From NCBI GenBank assembly GCA_963920635.1, contig OY987308.1:2918225-2982224 (forward strand): a stretch of DNA of 64,000 nucleotides, in the 5' to 3' direction. Position 1 is the first letter of the stretch. Each line of letters starts with the position of its first letter. This document shows, piece by piece, positions 58,171-64,000 of the stretch. Source of the DNA: Pseudeuparius sepicola. Lineage: Eukaryota; Arthropoda; Insecta; Coleoptera; Anthribidae. The notes beneath the pieces were generated by a model that did not search any database, was not told where the DNA came from, and saw nothing but the letters and a program-made list of their open reading frames with translations. The position numbers and the translations under genes are program-made.

Positions 58171-58946
58171 CAGTGTGGTCATTTAAGTGTGCAACATATG
58201 GGATTTTTTGGGATACAGGGTAGTTCAAAAAATATAAAAATTGTCCAAGAGTAAAGTGGGTACCCTTATTTAAGAAACTTCAGCAAAATGTTATTAAGAA
58301 AAGTTGTCTAGAATTAAAAGTTATGCCTAAATATAAAAAAAACTCTTAAGAATTTTTTTTTAAAATTTTTCATTTAGTATTTTTTTTTAATATTCACCCT
58401 AAACACTTTTATAAATTAATCAAAATTAAATCAATTTCACATAACTTTGTTCAAAATCAAGCATATTTTTATAATTAGATTAGATTTTTAATTTTTTAGG
58501 GAATCGCAAATATTATATTTGTTGCAACGATATTAAACAAAACTTTAAAATTTCGCAATAATTTTCTAAACAACGTTAAACATTAGTAATGATAATGTGT
58601 ATATTAAAAACCTTTCATTTAAGGTGCAAAACTTTTATTTTAAATGTTTATTTAGAAACTGGAAATTAATTGACGGAATTTTTTTTCCTTATGAGGCTGT
58701 ATTTTGTACATAGGCATAGCCTTTAATTCTAAACAACTTTTCATTATAACATTTTGCTGAATCTTCTGAAATAAGGGTACTTTACTCTTGTACAATTTTT
58801 ATATTTTTTGACCAACTCTGTATGCTGTTTAATTTGCAACCGTTCTAAGTACACTTAATATGATTATTGAACATACATCAACTTTTGGCAATATCTGTAT
58901 TTTGGTTGTGCAATTAATAAAAAAATACACTTAAATTACCACACTG
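58171..58946. mobile_element. Palindromic CAGTGTGG element with a nested insertion
   Basis: Left end CAGTGTGGTCATTTAAGTGT, right end its decayed complement (ACTTAAATTACCACACTG); TA flanks both (58169-58170 and 58947-58948). A TACAGGGTAGTTC-ended inverted repeat (58214-58822) fills most of it, with arms around AAGAGTAAAGTGGGTACCC. Non-coding. Confidence 0.8.
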
Positions 58947-59150
58947 TATAAAGTTGATTTTTAAAAGAGTACATAGATAATTATTATGTTAATATTAAAA
59001 TTAAATTATTAAATAATTAAATACAGTATCTTAAATCGGATGAAACATAAACATTTCGAGTGCGAAAATCATTTCTTCAAATTCAAAATTTAATACTTTT
59101 AAAGCAAAAGGAGTTAATACAAAATAAAAAATTAAAAGTAAAAAAATATT
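58947..59150. other. No gene recognised
   Basis: AT-rich spacer. No repeat partner noticed. Confidence 0.4.
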
Positions 59151-59445
59151 TTTAAAAAAAGCTTTTATTTAAATGCGCTAAAAAGAATAAAATAATATTT
59201 TCTTTTAAAACTTTTACTATCAACTTATAACGTCATTCCACAATTTATATGATATAAAAGCTTGTCGCGAGATTTAAGTAGTGGTATTTACTTAGTTTGA
59301 AAACTTAAATCTCGCGACAAGCTTTTATATCATATAAATTGTGGAATGACGTTATAAGTTGATAGTAAAAGTTTTAAAAGAAAAGATTATTTTATTCTTT
59401 TTAGCGCATTTAAATAAAAGCTTTTTTTAAAAATATTTTTTTACT
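59150..59445. repeat. Fold-back repeat with AAATAAAAGCTT ends
   Basis: The left arm (59150-59290) and right arm (59300-59445) are near-perfect complements sharing ATATAAAAGCTTGTCGCGAG and GTGGAATGACGTTATAAGTT. The short loop reads GTAGTGGTATTTAC. It is related to 8219-8575 by its ends and by the GCTTGTCGCG motif. Confidence 0.88.
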
Positions 59446-59569
59446 TTTAATTTATTTTGTAATTTTTAGTTTGGCCAGGTGTCTGAGTCTATTCATCTCA
59501 GTTAACGCATCATTGTTGCAAGGTCGTTTGCCGGTTAGTTTAGAACAGTCTAGCTCTTCAATGAGGAGA

Positions 59570-60025
59570 CCTTCTAATGACCATCTTGGGTGTTCCGCCA
59601 TGTTGGATTTAGAATGACGTCACACATATAATCATGCATTGTCATCCAAATTAAACGTGTGTACAAAATTTCAGCTCGATCGGTTGAAATTTAACTAGTC
59701 CGCCATCTTGAGTGTTCCGCCATGTTGGATTTAGAATGACGTCACACATATAATCATGCATTGTCATCCAAATTAAACGTGTGTACAAAATTTCAGCTCG
59801 ATCGGTTGAAATTTAACTAGTCCGCCATCTTGGGTGATCCGCCATGTTGGATTTAGAATGACGTCACACATATAATCATGCATTGTCATCCAAATTAAAC
59901 GTGTGTACAAAATTTCAGCTCGATCGGTTGAAGATATCTGCTTCAAAATTGAGTTGCAAGATTCCACCCGAACAAATTACATACATACATACATACATAC
60001 ATACATTGCAAGTTAAATAAAAGCT
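59570..60025 (+). repeat. 122-bp tandem repeat with YY1 and CRE sites, ACAT tract and AAATAAAAGCTT tail
   Basis: The TGGATTTAGAATGACG motif starts at 59604, 59726 and 59848, a 122-bp period. Each unit carries a perfect TGACGTCA palindrome and a CCATNTTG motif, then TTTCAGCTCGATCGGTTGAA. The array leads into GAGTTGCAAGATTCCACCC, about six ACAT units (59979-60005) and TTAAATAAAAGCTT. This is the same end as at 11700-11760. Confidence 0.88.
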
Positions 60026-60094
60026 TTTAAAAACACACACTCCAACAGAGCAAATGAAATAAAAGTTTGTAATAAATTTTATCGTTTCTTAAAC

Positions 60095-60100
60095 TTTATT
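60095..60100 (-). terminator. Poly(A) signal of the 60327-60497 gene
   Basis: AATAAA on the minus strand (TTTATT on the plus strand), about 230 bp beyond the stop codon. Downstream is AT-rich. Confidence 0.6.
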
Positions 60101-60326
60101 TACTTACAACAAAAATGTAAATACATTTTAAAGACAACAGTCTACTAATCGTTCTAAAATAAAAGATTGTTTCTAAGCATTTTTAAAAATCCTAAACACT
60201 GCTGATATCGTTGGACTAACTTGCAGGTACACATAACTCCCTACCTTTTGTCAATAAAAAATCGCAAACATTATTTTTTGTGGTAGTCACTCTAAAATGT
60301 TTCTTTAACATTTCCTATGGTGCTCT

Positions 60327-60497
60327 TCACTCCATATTCGTTAGAAAATTGCTAAAATTGTCCACAAAATCCTTGAAGAGCTCTCTCCTTGTGTTCAGTT
60401 CGTTAATAGTGGCATAAGGATTATCAAAGGTGACTGTGCCAGACTGGACAGGTAGAGTAGGCCATGACGTCATGGGCAGTAATGTTTGTGGGGTTGC
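60327..60497 (-). CDS. Last coding exon of a host gene, function unknown
   Basis: On the minus strand a TCTGCTCTCAG splice acceptor is followed by 56 codons and a TGA stop at 60329-60327. The residues (beginning ATPQTLLPMTSWPTLPVQSG, then TVTFDNPYATINELN and a charged end RRELFKDFVDNFSNFL) look like real protein, not translated repeat. The segment occurs once in the window. A 3' UTR of about 230 bp with AATAAA follows. No known domain is recognised. The preceding exon is not found; the intron would hold at least the transposons at 60871-62339 and 62955-63270. The reading phase (0) is inferred from the acceptor. Confidence 0.6.
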   Translation of the reverse strand, partial: ATPQTLLPMTSWPTLPVQSGTVTFDNPYATINELNTRRELFKDFVDNFSNFLTNME

Positions 60498-60499
60498 CT

Positions 60500-60870
60500 G
60501 AGAGCAGATTAAAATATTATTTGCATTTAATTACCATGATGGGTGATTTAAAGGATAGAAAGGTAGTATTATAGGCTTAACTTTAATAAATTTTATTGGA
60601 CCTTTAATCAATTTTGTTGAACCTACCAAATGTACAGTCATGTCCATATGTTATGTCCCCAGATGTATTATTGTATTGGCATTTTCCTCGAGGAAAACCA
60701 TATGTTGAAAATAACAAAAACCACCTAAACGTTGTCACGTGACTTTCTGTCAAAAATGACAATTAAAAAATCGTTTAAAATGGGCTTATCTGTCAACATT
60801 TTAAAAAGTTGTACAAAAAAGTTGTTAATTTTTTAGAAAATGTATAAAAAAATTGCTCGTCCTTCAATTC
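60500..60870. other. Probable intron sequence
   Basis: If the exon at 60327-60497 is real, this is the 3' part of the intron. No repeat partner was noticed and no gene is visible. Confidence 0.35.
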
Positions 60871-62339
60871 TACAGGGTGAGTTTTTTTCGATGCCCACTA
60901 TGGGGATCTCGGAAACTAGCAGAGCTAGAACAAAGGTTAAATGGGTAAAGAATTGCAGTTTTGAATCCCCAATCTAATGCCCCTTTTGGAAATTTAAAAA
61001 AGTTCATGGCTCACTAGATATTTTGAAAAGAGTGATTTTTGCTATTTCATCAGATCTCTGTAGCTCCGTTATTTCTGATTCTACAGAAAAACTGTAGAGA
61101 CAAATATTGTAGATAGTTTTGGGCTTAATAAGATAATCTGATCCAATATTTTATGTTGTTTGTGATTTTTGAGATATGTCATAAACTTGTGTTTTTTAAA
61201 TGTAAGTCATAGTTCGGCATAGTTGTAAAAAATAAAATAGCTATGGCTAATTTGCTGATTTTTTTTTTAATTTTCACATTAGTCAGCCATGGAATATTTT
61301 CATAATTACGTTCTAGTTTATAATAAGACAAACTTCAAACTTTCAAATATTTTATTTTTAGCTGGTAACAAAATGTAACAAAATAAAACAAAAATTATCA
61401 TGATGGAGCTCCACCACATACTTATTTGTCCGTAAGAAATTACCTAGATCAGCTCTATCCAAATAGTTGGATAGGGAGAAAAAGACCTATTTCCTGGCAG
61501 TTCCGATCCCCCGATTTGTCTGTTTTGGATTTCTTTTTGTGGGGAACAGCACAAAATAAAGTATTATACAATTGTTGAATTAAGAACAACTGTTTTAGAA
61601 GCAATTGCCAGTATTGACAGGCGCTCTCTAAGAAATGTGACAAATTCAGTTTTAAAAAGAAGCAATATTTGCATAAATAATAATGGTGGATTGTTTGAAC
61701 ACCTTTTTTATTTTAAAAGCGGACCTTTTAAAATAATAATAATTTGAATTTGAGTTTTTTTATTTTTGTTTTATTTTGTAACATTTTGTTACCAGCTAAA
61801 AACAAAATATTAGAAAGTTTGAAGTATGTCTAATTATAAAATAGAACGTAATTATGAAAATATTCCATGGCTGACTATGTAAAAATTTTAAAAAAAATCA
61901 GAAAATTAGCCGTAGCTCTTTTATTTTTCATAATAACTATGCCGAGTATATCTTTGGAAAGCTAAAAAAATGGCCGAATTTATAAGGCCACAGCCAACTA
62001 TGATTTACATTTAAAAAACACAAGGTTATGTCATATTTCAAAAATCACAAACAACATAAAATATTGGATTAGATTATCTTATGCCCAAAATTATCTACAA
62101 TTTTTGTTTCTACAGTTTTTCTGTATAATCAGAAATAACGGAGCAACAGAGATCTGATGAAATAGCAAAAAAAAACATTCTTTTCAAAATATCTAGTGAT
62201 CCATGAACTTTTTCAAAAATCCAAAAGGGGCATTAGATTGAGCATTCAAAACTGCAATTCTTTCCCCATTTAACCTTTGTTCTAGCTCTGCTAGTTTCCG
62301 AGATCCCCATAGTGGGCATCGAAAAAAAGTCACCCTGTA
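60871..62339. mobile_element. 1.47-kb fold-back transposon, family B copy 3
   Basis: The ends read TACAGGGTGAGTTTTTTTCG and its complement (one mismatch). No TA precedes the left end (TTC), while TA follows the right, so the left flank has changed. The arms match the other family B copies. A transposase tail lies in the middle. Confidence 0.85.
61447..61702 (+). pseudogene. Decayed DDE transposase C-terminus
   Basis: Same block as 2693-2950: SPDLSVLDFFLWGTAQN followed by an interrupted region and a final NNNGGLFEH. A base change and stop codons break it. It also reads out of frame past KVL. Confidence 0.65.
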
Positions 62340-62954
62340 TACCCCTACACTAAATTTCAGACCTCCAGAGAATACTTTGATTTTCTTGATTTTTTTCTAA
62401 GCTCATACAGTGTGTTCACGGATTGAGTTCACATAAGGTGTAAATAACAAAAAAAAATCGAGTTGAAATTTGAGCTTCTGGGGATCAACCCTGACTAATT
62501 TGTGACATAATTTTAGTTTCGAAAAATCACGTATGCCTTGGAAATGATGAAGAAACTAATTTTCCACATCAGTAAAGTGCCCTTTTTGTAGGTTTCACAA
62601 CAAAATATTATTAAGGAAACTTGCTCAGAATGGAAAACTGAGTACGACTGCGAAATTTCTAAAGTGTAGGCCTACTTTGATTTTTTAGCATTTTCCCACT
62701 TTTTTTTAGAAAAGTACAATTTGCGTAGCTTTCACATCAAAATGTTATTAGGAAACTTGTTCACAATGAAAAACTGTATAGGTGTGAAAAATTTCGAAAG
62801 ACTAGGTCGATTTTGATTTTTTCTGCTAAAAAATTAAAACGCAAAGAATCAAAGTAAATCTAGGCTTTTGAAAATTTTCAACTAAAATATGTCACAAATT
62901 AGTTTGAAACCAAGGAGGGCTGATCCCTAGAAGCTTAAGCGTTATAAAAAAAAA
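62340..62954. other. Mosaic spacer with a diverged direct repeat
   Basis: Two diverged copies of a roughly 130-bp unit (about 62570-62700 and 62705-62830) share TTTCACA(A/T)CAAAAT(A/G)TTATTA and GGAAACTTG(C/T)TCA motifs. A CATACAGTGTGTTCACGG element end lies at about 62405. No gene. Confidence 0.5.
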
Positions 62955-63270
62955 GTTATATTTTTTTAAATGGAAATCATAGTTCATATCTCAAAAACTA
63001 TTAACGCTACCAAAAAACTAAGTATTCCATTCGATTCTACGCCAAAACATCTATAAAAATAGTTGATTAAATTTGTCGATATATATAAGTTGTAGCCAGG
63101 AGAGAGGTTTCCAAAAAATCGAGAATTTCCAGTCCTGAGCCAATGCGCGGAAACTATAAAACTTATCTAAAATCTGATTGGTCCACCAAATTCCTGTCAA
63201 AAAAGTAGTATAATAATAACCGAGATTTTTTGAGAAAAACACCCAAAAACACCCAAAATAGGACACCCTG
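62955..63270. mobile_element. Family A right part
   Basis: Matches 36045-36368 through ATCTGATTGGTCCACCAAAT to an ACACCCTGTAC end, with a small internal deletion near 63208. It provides an uninterrupted target reference for the insertions 34608-35780 and 42754-43683. Confidence 0.8.
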
Positions 63271-63937
63271 TACATTCAGCATTTTACCCCTTTACAATCA
63301 TAGACAAAGTAGTTTTCACACGGTCGTTCTCGTTGTTAATATATGCCAGAAATTTAATTACGTTGGCAAAAAAACAACATAAATTCGAAAAATGCAGAAA
63401 ACTTTCCGCGAGTAAAATAATTATGCTTCTAGACAACCGTGCCTTTTGTCATTTGTAAATTAACCTTCCATTTTCTAAATTAAAAAAGTTTCAAAGTGGT
63501 TCCTATTATATTCTACCCGTCTTATTTTTTCTTGGGCTGCGAAACAACGGAAAATAAGCATATTGTGTAATTGGGCTGAGTTTTCAAGTGAATTAAAGTT
63601 TCGTGTAAACTTTATCTTTCTAAAAATGTTACTGTAACTTTTCTAGAATTTGTTTAAACATTATACGGTGAGTTACGTACACCGCCGGGATTTATATCTT
63701 CTACATTGTTAATGCTACAAAAAAGTATAGACAAAACTTGTAGAGAAACATGAGTACTACATTCCGAAAATATTTTCCATATATATTTTAAAATATATAT
63801 TCTTTTACTCAATGTTTTGGGCTAGTGAGGATATAAGTTTTCATCATTTCGAACGGCATAACTGACGGAGTCAGTCATTTTTTGTGTGATCTGCCAAAAA
63901 AAACCAATGATATGAACCAAAGTTTTATTATTTTTTA

Positions 63938-64000
63938 ATAGAAACTATAGTTCATGTCTCAAAAACTATTAACGCTACCAAAAAACTAAGTATTCCATTC
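63938..64000. mobile_element. Family A piece cut by the window end
   Basis: Repeats the stretch AAAAACTATTAACGCTACCA and TAAGTATTCCATTC found at 62990-63030. The element continues beyond the window. Confidence 0.75.

Noticed and set aside
59979..60005. ACAT tract as an independent microsatellite of interest
   Set aside because: It is the usual tail of the dispersed repeat family ending AAATAAAAGCTT and does not stand alone.

Overview
This is AT-rich eukaryotic DNA, almost certainly from an arthropod and most likely an insect. The grounds are the mix of mobile elements: pogo/Tigger, P-type elements with a THAP domain, hAT elements of the ZMYM-like group, a Penelope-like GIY-YIG fragment, and very many short elements whose ends read TACAGGGTG and sit on TA targets. 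Arthropod-style TATA plus CAGT initiators also fit. I cannot name the order. No bacterial operon, rRNA, tRNA or CRISPR is visible. Most open reading frames are chance frames inside inverted repeats.

Layout. 1-15,540 is a mosaic of fold-back elements, a P-like element (4817-5843), a Penelope fragment with inverted arms (9990-11107), a P-type element carrying a THAP-domain start with a perfect 8-bp target duplication (12161-13347), and a near-perfect 0.86-kb palindrome. 15,543-31,894 is one 16.35-kb element with long inverted ends. Inside it lies a 14.85-kb element (15985-30834) with CCCAGTAAAC ends and a TT duplication. Its body is mostly three tandem-repeat families (144, about 147 and 227 bp), interrupted by a complete pogo transposon with an intact 669-codon transposase and by a truncated second copy. 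31,895-47,125 holds nested fold-back elements, two nearly identical hAT elements, a second P-type element and a palindromic minisatellite. 47,225-53,075 holds a large hAT-like element, a mariner-like element with a broken transposase, and a further palindromic element.

The genes that may serve the host are few. A compact single-exon gene at 53427-53837 encodes a 136-residue protein that is mostly a K50-type homeodomain. It has a TATA box, an initiator and a strong start context. A second copy at 55778-56181 has lost its start and is frameshifted, yet most of its differences are synonymous. At 60327-60497 (minus strand) there is a convincing last coding exon with splice acceptor, stop codon, 3' UTR and poly(A) signal. 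Its upstream exons must lie beyond several kilobases of transposon-filled intron, probably outside the window.

The elements connect as follows. The broken mariner-like transposase at 50685-51735 and the transposase tails inside the 1.45-kb fold-back elements belong to one DDE group. That group, or relatives of it, probably moved the TACAGGGTG-ended elements. Several insertions can be proved inside the window because a sister repeat still shows the empty site.
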